Below are positions 27,101 to 35,497 of a DNA stretch of 64,000 bases, in pieces. The stretch's first letter is position 1, and the number at the start of each line of letters is the position of its first letter. This DNA is from DATCYX01 sp963714425. Lineage in GTDB: Bacteria > Chloroflexota > Anaerolineae > Anaerolineales > UBA4823. The stretch is from assembly GCA_963714425.1 (NCBI GenBank), contig CAVQOI010000013.1, positions 11,179-75,178 on the forward strand, written 5' to 3'. The notes under the pieces were generated by a model. That model saw only the letters and a list, made by a program, of their open reading frames with translations, did not search any database and was not told where the DNA came from. Both the position numbers and the translations under genes were made by a program.

Positions 27101-29590
27101 ATGATGCGATTTGACCGTTTTACCGAGCGTGCCCAAGAAGCCGCTCAACGCGCTGCGGAGATCATCCAGCGCTACGGGCACAACCAAATCGATACTGAGC
27201 ATATCTTGATGGCACTCATCGAGCAGCCCCAGGGCGTGATCTCGCAGATACTTGAAGTTTTAAAGGTGGATGCCGCGGCTCTAATCGAACGGCTGGATTA
27301 CATCCTGCGCACAAGCCCTAAAGCTAATATTTTTGGCGGCGGCGCAGGTCAGATATTTATCACCCCGCGCGTCAAGCGCATTATCGATCTTGCCAATGAA
27401 GAAGCCAACCGTTTGAAGGACGAGTATATATCAACGGAGCACATCTTCCTGGCGATCCTCTCCGAGCGCAGCACCCCGGCAGCGCGCCTGCTGGAGGGGG
27501 CAGGTGTAACCCGCGAGCGTGTGTACGAAGCTATCCAGCAGATCCGTGGCGGTCAAAGAGTAACAGACCCGCAGGCTGAGACGCGCTATCGCACACTGGA
27601 GAAATACTCGCGCGACCTGACCCAGTCGGCTCGCGAGGGGAAGCTGGACCCGGTTATCGGGCGGGATGTTGAGATCCTTCGCGTCATCCAGATCCTGTCA
27701 CGCCGCACCAAGAACAACCCGGTGCTCATCGGTGAGGCGGGTGTGGGCAAGACCGCCATAGTCGAGGGTTTGGCGCAAAAGATCGCCACAAACGACGTGC
27801 CAGAGATCTTGTCTGGAAAGCGGGTCGTCGCTCTCGATCTGGGCGCCATGATCGCAGGCTCGCGCTTCCGCGGCGAGTTTGAGGAGCGCTTGAAGGTTGC
27901 CATTGAAGAAGTGCAGCGCTCTTCAGGAGAAGTGATCCTGTTCATAGATGAGCTGCACACAGTGGTGGGCGCGGGCGCAGCCCAGGGCGCGATGGACGCC
28001 TCCAATATGCTCAAGCCGGCTCTGGCGCGCGGCGAGCTGCAATGTGTTGGCGCGACCACACTGGACGAATACCACAAGCACATTGAAAAAGACGCTGCCC
28101 TCGAGCGCCGTTTTGCCCCGGTTTATGTGGAAGAGCCGAATGTCGAAGATACCATCCAGATGCTGCGTGGCTTACGGGACCGCTATGAAGCTCATCACAA
28201 GGTGCGCTTCTCAGACGAAGCACTGGTGGCTGCAGCGCGCTTGTCTGCACGCTACGTCACCGACCGCCACCTGCCAGATAAAGCCATCGACCTGATGGAT
28301 GAATCGGCCGCCAAGCTAAGGGTGGCCTTGTACTCGCTGCCTCCCGAATTGAAGGAAATGAAGACCGAGCTGGATCGCCTGACAGCTGAGGAAGAGCAGT
28401 CTGGGTTGGAGCGCGACTACGAGCGCGCAGCCCAGAAGAAAGCCGAGCGCTTGCGCCTGCAAGAAGAATTCCACGAAAAGCGTGATGAGTGGGAAGCCGA
28501 GCACCAGCTTGATGAAGTGGTGGATGTAAACGATATCGCCGAGGTTGTGGAGCAGTGGACGGGCATCCCTCTCAATCAAATGATGGAGACCGAGGCGGAG
28601 AAGCTGTTGCAAATGGAGGAGCGCCTGCATGAGCGCATAAAAGGTCAGGATGAAGCCATCCACGCCATCTCTGACGCGATCCGGCGTGCCCGCTCGGGAC
28701 TGAAAGACCCGCACCGACCGATTGGCTCGTTCATTTTCATTGGTCCATCGGGTGTGGGCAAGACTGAGTTGGCGAAGGCGCTGGCGCACTTTATGTTTGA
28801 TGATGAGGACGCACTGGTGCGCATTGACATGAGTGAGTATCGTGAACAACACTCCGTCTCGCGGCTGTTCGGCGCGCCCCCTGGCTACGTGGGCTACGAA
28901 GAAGGCGGGCAGCTGACAGAAGCCGTGCGGCGGCGCCCATACCGCGTCATCCTGTTTGATGAGATCGAGAAAGCCCATCCCGAGGTGTGGAATGCCCTGT
29001 TGCAAATCCTCGATGACGGGCGCCTGACCGATGGTCAGGGGCATATCGTCGATTTCCGCAACACAGTGCTGATTATGACCAGCAACCTAGGCACCGAGTT
29101 TGTGCGCAAGTCGGGCAGTGTGGGCTTTCTGCAGCCAAAGGACGATGCCGAGGACCGCATCGCACAAGAAAAAATTGAGAAGGCGCTCAAGAGCACTTTC
29201 CGCCCGGAATTCCTTAACCGCATTGATGAGATCATTACCTTCTCACATCTCAGCCAGGAGCAGATGCTGGACATTGTTGACCTGCAATTGCAGGAAGTTC
29301 AGGAGCGCCTTAGCGAGCATGGTTTGGTCGTTGTGTTGAGCGAAAAGGCGCGCGACTGGCTGGCAGATGTAGGTTATGACACCACCTTCGGAGCGCGCCC
29401 GTTAAAACGTGCCCTGCAGAAGCACGTCGAGAGCCCGCTCTCGGTAAGCTTGCTCAGCGGAGAATTCACATCGGGTGATAAGATCCAGGTGGATGTAGAT
29501 GAAGAGAAGAACACGCTCGTCTTCCAGCGCCTGGACGAAGCTCCATCGCCCAGCATACCGGCAGAAAAAACCAGCCCGGTAAGCGCATAA
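27101..29590 (+). CDS. clpC: ClpC-type AAA+ unfoldase
   Basis: An 829-residue Hsp100. The Clp N-domain double repeat lies at about 1-145 (FTERAQEAAQRAAEI ... NQIDTEHILMALIE and EYISTEHIFLAIL). AAA1 has GEAGVGKT and VILFIDELH. A short middle domain contains a UVR-like helix (YERAAQKKAERLRLQEEF). AAA2 has GPSGVGKT, VILFDEIEKAHPE and the C-terminal D2 domain (GARPLKRALQKHVESPLS). The short M domain, UVR helix and a VGF loop at residues 674-676 (the ClpP-docking position) favour ClpC over ClpB. GAGGAAGG lies 10 nt upstream. No CIRCE or CtsR-like site was recognised. A terminator follows. Confidence 0.93.
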   Translation: MMRFDRFTERAQEAAQRAAEIIQRYGHNQIDTEHILMALIEQPQGVISQILEVLKVDAAALIERLDYILRTSPKANIFGGGAGQIFITPRVKRIIDLANEEANRLKDEYISTEHIFLAILSERSTPAARLLEGAGVTRERVYEAIQQIRGGQRVTDPQAETRYRTLEKYSRDLTQSAREGKLDPVIGRDVEILRVIQILSRRTKNNPVLIGEAGVGKTAIVEGLAQKIATNDVPEILSGKRVVALDLGAMIAGSRFRGEFEERLKVAIEEVQRSSGEVILFIDELHTVVGAGAAQGAMDASNMLKPALARGELQCVGATTLDEYHKHIEKDAALERRFAPVYVEEPNVEDTIQMLRGLRDRYEAHHKVRFSDEALVAAARLSARYVTDRHLPDKAIDLMDESAAKLRVALYSLPPELKEMKTELDRLTAEEEQSGLERDYERAAQKKAERLRLQEEFHEKRDEWEAEHQLDEVVDVNDIAEVVEQWTGIPLNQMMETEAEKLLQMEERLHERIKGQDEAIHAISDAIRRARSGLKDPHRPIGSFIFIGPSGVGKTELAKALAHFMFDDEDALVRIDMSEYREQHSVSRLFGAPPGYVGYEEGGQLTEAVRRRPYRVILFDEIEKAHPEVWNALLQILDDGRLTDGQGHIVDFRNTVLIMTSNLGTEFVRKSGSVGFLQPKDDAEDRIAQEKIEKALKSTFRPEFLNRIDEIITFSHLSQEQMLDIVDLQLQEVQERLSEHGLVVVLSEKARDWLADVGYDTTFGARPLKRALQKHVESPLSVSLLSGEFTSGDKIQVDVDEEKNTLVFQRLDEAPSPSIPAEKTSPVSA

Positions 29591-29615
29591 CCCTACTGAT
29601 TGTTAGGTTGAAAAA

Positions 29616-29657
29616 CCTGCTGTCTGCGGCGAAAACCGCAGCAGCAGGCTTTTTTTA
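29616..29657 (+). terminator. Rho-independent terminator after clpC
   Basis: Stem CCTGCTG-t-CTGCGG / CCGCAGCAGCAGG with one bulged T and a 6-nt loop, followed by a T7 run. Confidence 0.88.
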
Positions 29658-29769
29658 TAATACCTATTGTCATATGGTACATGACCTTTATCACCGGATT
29701 GAGGAAATTTGCCACTAGAAGTTTTTCGCTAATCTGGCTACATTTGTAAATACCAAAGGCAGAAAACAC

Positions 29770-30276
29770 ATGTCCCGGGATATCTTTGACAGGCTCTCTT
29801 TTTTCAACGGATTAAACGCTGAGCAACGCCAGCTGCTCCAGCCCTTATTCGTCCCTGTAGACTGTTACTCTGGGACCCAGCTGTTTGAGCAGGGAGAGCC
29901 AGCGGAGTTCCTTTATCTGGTTGTTGTGGGCGAGGTGGTCATCCGCTTTCAACCCGAGGATGGTTCGGTGATCACGGTTGCGCGTGTCCGCCCGGGTGGG
30001 ATTGTGGGTTGGTCGGCAGCGCTGGGTAGCCGCTCCTATACCTCAGGTGCGACCTGTGAGGAATACACTCAAATGCTTCGTTTATCTGGGAGGGATCTGC
30101 GCCAGCTGTGCAACCGTTACCCTGAGACTGGTATACTCATCCTGGAACGGCTAGCGGAAGTGATTGCCGAGCGCCTGCGAAATACGCACGACCAGGTGAT
30201 GGCCTTGCTGAAACAAGGTATACTTGCAGGTGTGAGTAACGGTCAGGAGGGAACTTATGGTCGACACAGTTTATGA
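29770..30276 (+). CDS. Cyclic-nucleotide-binding-domain (Crp-like sensor) protein without HTH
   Basis: A 168-residue protein with a complete cupin-type cNMP-binding domain: LFEQGEPAEFLYLVVVGEVVIRF, VRPGGIVGWSAALG and the PBC-like position SRSYTSGATCEEYTQML. The dimerization helix (ILERLAEVIAERLRNTHDQVMALL) ends the domain. The protein stops where a Crp/Fnr DNA-binding HTH would begin, so it cannot bind DNA by itself in the usual way. Its last 20 bp overlap the NifU-like gene, so the two are translated together. It may sense a nucleotide or redox signal for that partner; this is inference. Confidence 0.82.
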   Translation: MSRDIFDRLSFFNGLNAEQRQLLQPLFVPVDCYSGTQLFEQGEPAEFLYLVVVGEVVIRFQPEDGSVITVARVRPGGIVGWSAALGSRSYTSGATCEEYTQMLRLSGRDLRQLCNRYPETGILILERLAEVIAERLRNTHDQVMALLKQGILAGVSNGQEGTYGRHSL

Positions 30277-30493
30277 AGACCGGCTGCGTGCATTGGTTGA
30301 GCGGATCAGTTCATATATTGAACAGTTCCACGGCGGCTCGGTGGAGTACGTTTCCCTCGATGGCCCTGTGTTGAAGGTCCGCCTTGGTGGCGCCTGCCTG
30401 GGTTGCCCCTTGCTGCCAAGCACATTGCACGGCTGGGTGGAGGGCACCGTGCGTCAATTCTTCCCGGATATCATGTCTGTGGAAGAGGTTTAA
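30257..30493 (+). CDS. NifU-like (C-terminal NFU domain) Fe-S scaffold protein
   Basis: A 78-residue protein matching the NFU domain: LVERISSYIEQFHGGSVEYVSLDGPVLKVRLGGACLGCPLLPSTLHGWVEGTVRQFFPDI. The CxxC (CLGC, residues about 48-51) is the cluster ligand pair; the family acts as a dimer that carries a 4Fe-4S cluster and hands it to target enzymes. AGGAGGG precedes the ATG. It overlaps the cNMP-binding gene by 20 bp and shares a bidirectional terminator with ferritin. Confidence 0.9.
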   Translation: MVDTVYEDRLRALVERISSYIEQFHGGSVEYVSLDGPVLKVRLGGACLGCPLLPSTLHGWVEGTVRQFFPDIMSVEEV

Positions 30494-30515
30494 TGCCTCC
30501 ACGATAGAACAAGAA

Positions 30516-30547
30516 AAAACTGCGGGCGCTCATGCGCCCGCAGTTTT
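30516..30547. terminator. Bidirectional terminator between the NifU-like and ferritin genes
   Basis: A perfect 14-bp stem, AAAACTGCGGGCGC / GCGCCCGCAGTTTT, with a TCAT loop. A-rich and T-rich flanks serve both converging genes. Confidence 0.92.
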
Positions 30548-30552
30548 GTTAA

Positions 30553-31077
30553 TTAAGTCGCTTGAGATTCTCCGCCCTCACCTTCAGGCGATACGATTGG
30601 GTTGCGCGAGATGTAATCGTCTGCAAAGAGGACGTTATCTTTCGAACGCTGGACGATGCTCAGCAAACGTTCCATAGTAGATATTTCTTCAAGCTGTTCG
30701 GTTACGAACCAGCGCAAAAAGTCTTGGGCGATATGGTCTTTCTGGCGTATCGCAAGATCCATCAGCCCATTGATCTGCTTGGTGACCTGTTGCTCCCAGT
30801 CGAGGGCTACCTGCACGGCGCCCTGCTGGCTGGCAAAATCGTACTTGCTAGCCTGAATGGCGGGGATGCGCACCTGCCCGCCGGCTTCTACGATATAGTT
30901 GAGGAACTTCATTGCGTGCATATGCTCTTCTTCGGATTGGCGATAGAAGAAAGCAGCCAGGTTTGGCAGGTTGTCGGCGTCGAAGTATGCGGCTATGCTG
31001 TTGTATTGCAGGCTGGCGCCAAACTCGCGCCCAATCTGGGAATTGATAGCTTCTTCAAGCTCTTTACTGATTAACAA
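30553..31077 (-). CDS. Non-heme ferritin (FtnA-like)
   Basis: A 174-residue four-helix bundle. Ferroxidase residues are visible as E17-type in GREFGASLQYNSIAAYF, EEEHMHAMKFLNYI (Glu-x-x-His) and the later E in EQLEEISTMERLLSIV. It oxidises Fe(II) and stores iron in a 24-mer cavity. The start is TTG with GGAGGG 5 nt upstream. A sigma-70-like promoter lies 40-75 bp upstream. Expression next to an Fe-S carrier gene makes sense but they are convergent, not co-transcribed. Confidence 0.93.
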   Translation of the reverse strand: MLISKELEEAINSQIGREFGASLQYNSIAAYFDADNLPNLAAFFYRQSEEEHMHAMKFLNYIVEAGGQVRIPAIQASKYDFASQQGAVQVALDWEQQVTKQINGLMDLAIRQKDHIAQDFLRWFVTEQLEEISTMERLLSIVQRSKDNVLFADDYISRNPIVSPEGEGGESQAT

Positions 31078-31122
31078 TTTATCCCTCCAATTTGGATGTA
31101 ATTAGGAAAATATAGCGTGAAA

Positions 31123-31151
31123 ATTATAACATGCCGCTGGAATAAAACCAA
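31123..31151 (-). promoter_or_regulatory. Promoter of the ferritin gene
   Basis: On the minus strand: -35 TTGGTT (31146-31151), 17-bp spacer, -10 TATAAT (31123-31128), 46 bp before the TTG start. No Fur or DtxR box is evident. Confidence 0.7.
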
Positions 31152-31159
31152 TTCCCACC

Positions 31160-32851
31160 TCATAAACTCATAACGCAGCCATCGGCGCGCGGGTCGCTGC
31201 CGCCCCATAAAACAGCGTTGGCAGGGTCTCGCAGGATAATCTGACCGCGCCCGAAGATAGCGCGAGAATAGCCGCTGACGCTTTCGATAGGGTGGCCAAG
31301 CATAACCAGCGCGTCCGCTGTATGTGGTGGGATGCCCTCTTCGAGAGCCACACTCCCGCGGGCCTCGCCATTCTGGATGCAGAAGCGCGGCCCGTCCAGG
31401 GCGGCCTGTGGGTCCAGCTTATCGTCCGCAAGAGCAATGACCACCTGCAGGTGTCCCTGCGGCTGCATGAACCCACCCATCACTCCAAAGCTGGCATATA
31501 GCTCGTCTCCATGATTCCTGTCAGTCAAATTTGGGCGGGTGTCATCAACCTCTGGGGTAGAGGCTGAATTGGGGGCGCTAGGAAGGGTGATCATCCCTGG
31601 GATGATCGTATGGTACGGACGTTTTCTCGGAGCGAGAGCGTTGGGATGGCTTGCGTCCAGGCTGAAATTGTGTCCTCTGTTTTGCAGGGAAAATCCCCAC
31701 CCTGCTGGGACAATACCCGTCCCGAAGCCCATGTAATTGCTGTTGATCAATGAGCAAGCATTGCCATCCCCATCAACCACGCTCAGGTACACCGTATCAG
31801 ATGCAGATGTAGGAGTTCCGTGCTGGAGATCAAGATTGGCCTTTCCCGGATCGATCAGGCGACGGCATTCGGCTGCATACTCTTTGGAGAGTAGCCAATC
31901 CAGCGGGGCAGGGTGAAAAGCCGGGTCTGCGACATACCAGCGTGTATCGGCAAAAGCCAGGCGCATGGCTTCTATTTCCAGGTGCAACCTTTCCGGAGAG
32001 TGGGGAGGTAGTGCCGCCAGTTCAAAGCCCTCAAGGATATTTAAACCAATCAAAGCTGCCAGCCCCTGCCCATTGGGCGGGCATTCCCAGATGCGCAGTC
32101 CCCGGTAGGTTGTTGATATTGGCGTCTCCCAGGTGCTTTCATGGGAGGCCAGGTCCTCAGCCGACATGCACCCCCCTGCAGCTTGGATGACATCAACTAT
32201 TGAATCGGCTATCGCTCCCTGGTAAAATGACCCCTTTCCGCCCTCTGCAACTCTCTGGAGAGTACGCGCCAGCCCGGGGTTTTGGAAGATCTCCCCAGGG
32301 CGCGGAGAGCGCCCATCCACGGTTAGCTCCCGTCCGCCCGGAGCGTGAGCGAGTTGCCTCTTTGCCCCCCCCTCCCAGAAGTGTGCGGTAACTGGCGCTA
32401 CCGGAAACCCTGCGTCTGCAAGGTGAATGGCAGGAGCCAGCACGTCGGGCATTGAGAGCCTCCCGTAGCGTTCCGCCAGATCGCACCAAGCGGCGCAGGC
32501 GCCAGGCACGGTGATTGTGTACGGGTGGTAAGGGGGTAATTCTTGACCAAATCCCTCGTTCTGCAGGCGCTCCAAGGAGAGAGCAGCAGGGAGGCGCCCC
32601 GAGCCGTTCAAGGCCGTCACCTGGCGTGTCCTTTTCTCGTAGTACAGCACAAAGCAATCTCCGCCGATGCCGGTAGAGGTGGGCTCGGTCACATTAAGAG
32701 CGGCCGCCATGCCGATCGCAGCATCGGCGGCGTTGCCGCCCTGGCGCAGCAGTTCCAATCCAGCCGCAACTGCCAGCGGCTGCGATGTAGCTGCCATGCC
32801 ATTGCGACCTAAAACAGGCGAGCGGCGGGAATTGAAGACAAAATTGTTCAT
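31160..32851 (-). CDS. Gamma-glutamyltransferase family protein
   Basis: A 563-residue Ntn hydrolase. It opens NGMAATSQPLAVAAGLELLRQGGNAADAAIGMAAALNVTEPTSTGIGGDCF, the GGT alpha-subunit signature. T353 in DTVYLSVVDGDGN sits where the E. coli nucleophile T391 (TTHYSVVD) does and would become the N-terminus of the small subunit after self-cleavage. The two residues after it differ (VY for TH), so substrate use may differ. There is no signal peptide, suggesting a cytoplasmic role, unlike classical GGT. It follows the MFS gene by 1 bp, so the pair probably imports and cleaves or detoxifies a gamma-glutamyl or related compound. Confidence 0.85.
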   Translation of the reverse strand: MNNFVFNSRRSPVLGRNGMAATSQPLAVAAGLELLRQGGNAADAAIGMAAALNVTEPTSTGIGGDCFVLYYEKRTRQVTALNGSGRLPAALSLERLQNEGFGQELPPYHPYTITVPGACAAWCDLAERYGRLSMPDVLAPAIHLADAGFPVAPVTAHFWEGGAKRQLAHAPGGRELTVDGRSPRPGEIFQNPGLARTLQRVAEGGKGSFYQGAIADSIVDVIQAAGGCMSAEDLASHESTWETPISTTYRGLRIWECPPNGQGLAALIGLNILEGFELAALPPHSPERLHLEIEAMRLAFADTRWYVADPAFHPAPLDWLLSKEYAAECRRLIDPGKANLDLQHGTPTSASDTVYLSVVDGDGNACSLINSNYMGFGTGIVPAGWGFSLQNRGHNFSLDASHPNALAPRKRPYHTIIPGMITLPSAPNSASTPEVDDTRPNLTDRNHGDELYASFGVMGGFMQPQGHLQVVIALADDKLDPQAALDGPRFCIQNGEARGSVALEEGIPPHTADALVMLGHPIESVSGYSRAIFGRGQIILRDPANAVLWGGSDPRADGCVMSL

Positions 32852-32852
32852 C

Positions 32853-34115
32853 TCATATATTTTCCCCTTGTCTGCCTTCTTCTGGAGGCTTGATTGTCCG
32901 GAAGCTGCGATACAGCGCCAGGTCGTAGATTATTTTTAGACTGCCGGAGATCAAGAACGGTGCTCCCATCAGCGCGGGGTTTGCCAGCAGCGCGCCTGCA
33001 AAAACCGGCGCCAGCCCAGCCCCAATGGTGCGCGCCGTCCCGGTCACACCTGCAGCAGCCGAGCGCTCGTCGGGCTCGACCACGGCCATGGTGTAGGACT
33101 GGCGTGTGGGTACGTCCATCTGCGAGATGCTGAAGCGCAGCAGAAGCACGGCGATTGCCAGCGGCAGGGTGGGCATGAAGGGCACTGCCATCAGCAGCAG
33201 GTTGGAAGGGATGTGCGTGAATACCATGGTATTGATCAATCCGATGCGTCTCGCCAGCCAGGCTGCTGAAAGCGCTGAGATACCCGCCAGGATGTTCGCC
33301 CCGAAGAAAATCCCTCCCAGCACCCCTGGCTCGACGCCGAAGCGCTGGTTGAACCAGTATGCTACCATGCTCTGGATGATGAAACCACCTGCGAAGGCAT
33401 CCAGGGAGAACAGCGCCGACAGGCCCAGGACTACTTTCCGGGAGCGCCCCAATCCCAGGAAGGTTTTACTCTCGGATTCACCCGCTTTTGCAGGGTTTGA
33501 TTCGACGTGTGGCGGTTCAACTCGTTGGGAAAGGGCGAAGAATATCCCCAGCAGGATGATGCCCAAAGCGCCATAACCGGCGACGATAACCCGATAGCTA
33601 TGATAGAGCGTGAACCCGGAATCGCTTAACAATTGCGCCAACCCACCCCCGCACAATGCCCCAAAGGCGGTGGCGAATGACCCGACCAGGTTGTACCATG
33701 CGAATATCTGCGTGCGCCGCTCGTCAGAGATCAGCTGCGACAGGCTGGCTTGCTCGATCGATAGAAAAGGTCCAACTTCGTTGCCACTCGGGCTGATCAC
33801 GCCGATCGTGGCAGCCAATAAGAGCAGATAAAAATTGCGTGTAAGGATGAAAAGCAAGCCCGCTAGGACCATCAACACCGCGCCGATTGCCAGCATGCGC
33901 CGCCGGCCGGTGCGATCAGCATGGGTGGTGATCCACAGCGAGATGGCTGTATCGCCGATCAATGTCAGCGTCAACAGCAAGCCGATCTGGGCTTCCGCAA
34001 GGCCAGCTTCCGCCAGGTACAGCACCAGCACCACCGAGAGGAAACCGTAGGCGAACAAGCGCACGATGCGTGTGGTAAAAAGCAAGCGAATATCGGTAGA
34101 TAGATTAGCCGGCAT
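32853..34115 (-). CDS. Major facilitator superfamily transporter
   Basis: A 420-residue protein with 12 predicted TM helices. Motif A-like DRTGRRRMLAIGAVLMVLAGLLF follows TM2, and a central cytosolic loop (QRVEPPHVESNPAKAGESESK) divides the two halves. Relatives include drug and sugar exporters; substrate unknown. It is first in a two-gene operon with the gamma-glutamyltransferase. The 206-bp gap to selD upstream holds no gene that I can see. Confidence 0.85.
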   Translation of the reverse strand: MPANLSTDIRLLFTTRIVRLFAYGFLSVVLVLYLAEAGLAEAQIGLLLTLTLIGDTAISLWITTHADRTGRRRMLAIGAVLMVLAGLLFILTRNFYLLLLAATIGVISPSGNEVGPFLSIEQASLSQLISDERRTQIFAWYNLVGSFATAFGALCGGGLAQLLSDSGFTLYHSYRVIVAGYGALGIILLGIFFALSQRVEPPHVESNPAKAGESESKTFLGLGRSRKVVLGLSALFSLDAFAGGFIIQSMVAYWFNQRFGVEPGVLGGIFFGANILAGISALSAAWLARRIGLINTMVFTHIPSNLLLMAVPFMPTLPLAIAVLLLRFSISQMDVPTRQSYTMAVVEPDERSAAAGVTGTARTIGAGLAPVFAGALLANPALMGAPFLISGSLKIIYDLALYRSFRTIKPPEEGRQGENI

Positions 34116-34321
34116 GGGGGTTGATTGCTCGATCCTTTCCCCAGATAATCGGGTTGCAGAGGATATATACCCGAATCCGAATTAGATCGACATCCTTCTC
34201 ATCCCGCTCGATGTGCTCTTAAGAATGACGTTGTCACAATCTGTGTATAAGCCAGCAATTTGATGCGAATATATCGGCGATGGCATTTTGAGGAGTAATC
34301 GGTCCTGCGCGCTCTTGTAAT

Positions 34322-35386
34322 CTATTCGAAAACCTCAATGTGGTCTCCCTCAATCACCTCACCCACTTCCCAGAGCACCTGCCCAACTTTGGCGGCTCGA
34401 GCCATAAGACCCTCAAGTTGCCTTTGTGGCACGCTCAGCAACAACCCGCCACTTGTTTGCGCATCGAAAAGCAACATCTGGGAAGCCTCATCCAGCCCCT
34501 CAGCAAAGCGAACGTGCTTGCCATAAAACAGACGGTTATCTGATGACCCACCAGGGAAGGTCCACTCTTCGGCATAGCGGCGTGCACCGCGGGTGAATGG
34601 GATCTTCTCAAAGAAGAAGCGCAGACCTACGCCGGACGCTTCGGCCATCTCCCACCCGTGCCCCAAGAGGCTGTACCCGGTCACATCCGTACCGCCGCGC
34701 ACACCTGCCTGCTGGGCCAATTCGGCGGCAGTCCGGTTCAGGCGCTTCATCCATCCTACCACTTCTGAGATATCGGTTGGGTCCGCCTGATCACGCTTCA
34801 ATGCAGTGGTAGTCACGCCAAAACCAAGCGGCTTACTGAGCAGCAGCACGTCGCCGGCTTGTGCACCACGTTTGGTGATCATGCGCTCCGGATCGACGAA
34901 ACCCAGCACGATCAGTCCGTACTTGGGCTCCTTATCCTGCACGGTGTGCCCGCCGGCGATGACCACGCCCGCTTCCTTTGCCTTCTCCGCCCCGCCGCGC
35001 AGGATCTCGCTGGAGATCTCTGCTGGCAGGTCTGGTGGGAGGGCAGTCACATTCAGCGCCAGGAAGGGTTGTCCGCCCATGGCGTACACATCCGAGAGCG
35101 CGTTGGCTGCAGCGATTGCCCCATAATCATAGGGGTCGTCTACCACCGGTGTGAAAAAGTCGGTGGTGGCAACCAGGGCGCGCCCGTCATCCAGCCGCCA
35201 TACTGCGGCGTCGTCGGGCTCTGCGAGCCCCACCAATAAGTCGGGGTAGTCCCCAGGAATGAAGATGTCTTGGACCGGGCGCAGCACCTGCGCCAGCGCT
35301 TCGGCGCTTAGCTTGGAAGCTCAACCAGCACAGTTGGAAAGGCTGGTCAGGCGGATCTGCTTCCCGGATGGATTGAAGTGGCTCAT
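34322..35386 (-). CDS. selD: Selenophosphate synthetase SelD, selenocysteine-containing (Sec22 encoded by TGA)
   Basis: A 354-residue protein when the in-frame TGA at 35321-35323 is read as selenocysteine. The ATG at 35386 gives IRLTSLSNCAGUASKLS, which aligns with E. coli SelD IRLTQYSHGAGCGCKIS, putting Sec22 at catalytic Cys17 and K25 at catalytic Lys20. After it come TTDFFTPVVDDPYDYGAIAAANALSDVYAMGG, AGGHTVQDKEPKYGLIVLG, GTDVTGYSLLGHGWEMAEASG and DAQTSGGLLLSV, all standard. The enzyme makes selenophosphate from selenide and ATP. Calling TGA as stop leaves a false GTG start at 35287 that loses the catalytic loop. The SPFH gene lies 111 bp upstream on the same strand. Confidence 0.93.
35290..35323 (-). 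promoter_or_regulatory. Putative bacterial SECIS element in selD
   Basis: Just after the UGA, GCGCC and GGCGC pair around an 8-nt loop (GAAGCGCU) centred about 22 nt downstream. The loop distance fits bacterial SECIS hairpins read by SelB. The exact pairing is my reading and could shift. Confidence 0.6.
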
Positions 35387-35497
35387 ACTCAGAACTAACT
35401 CAAAATACTCTTGGGATGCCCATCGCTATATGCTTTACGCTGTACGCAGGTGATATAGCGTAGAGTGTATGGCGTATGGGATATCGGATAGCGCGCC

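Noticed and set aside
34322..35287. SelD starting at the GTG near 35287 as an ordinary protein
   Set aside because: It would lack the N-terminal catalytic loop; the upstream frame aligns through the TGA with SelD of other bacteria, so the longer Sec form is far better.
35424..35460. 8-bp inverted repeat (CGCTATAT/ATATAGCG) upstream of selD as a selenium-responsive switch
   Set aside because: Loop of 21 nt, AT-rich and no T-run or anti-structure; not enough to call a regulatory element.
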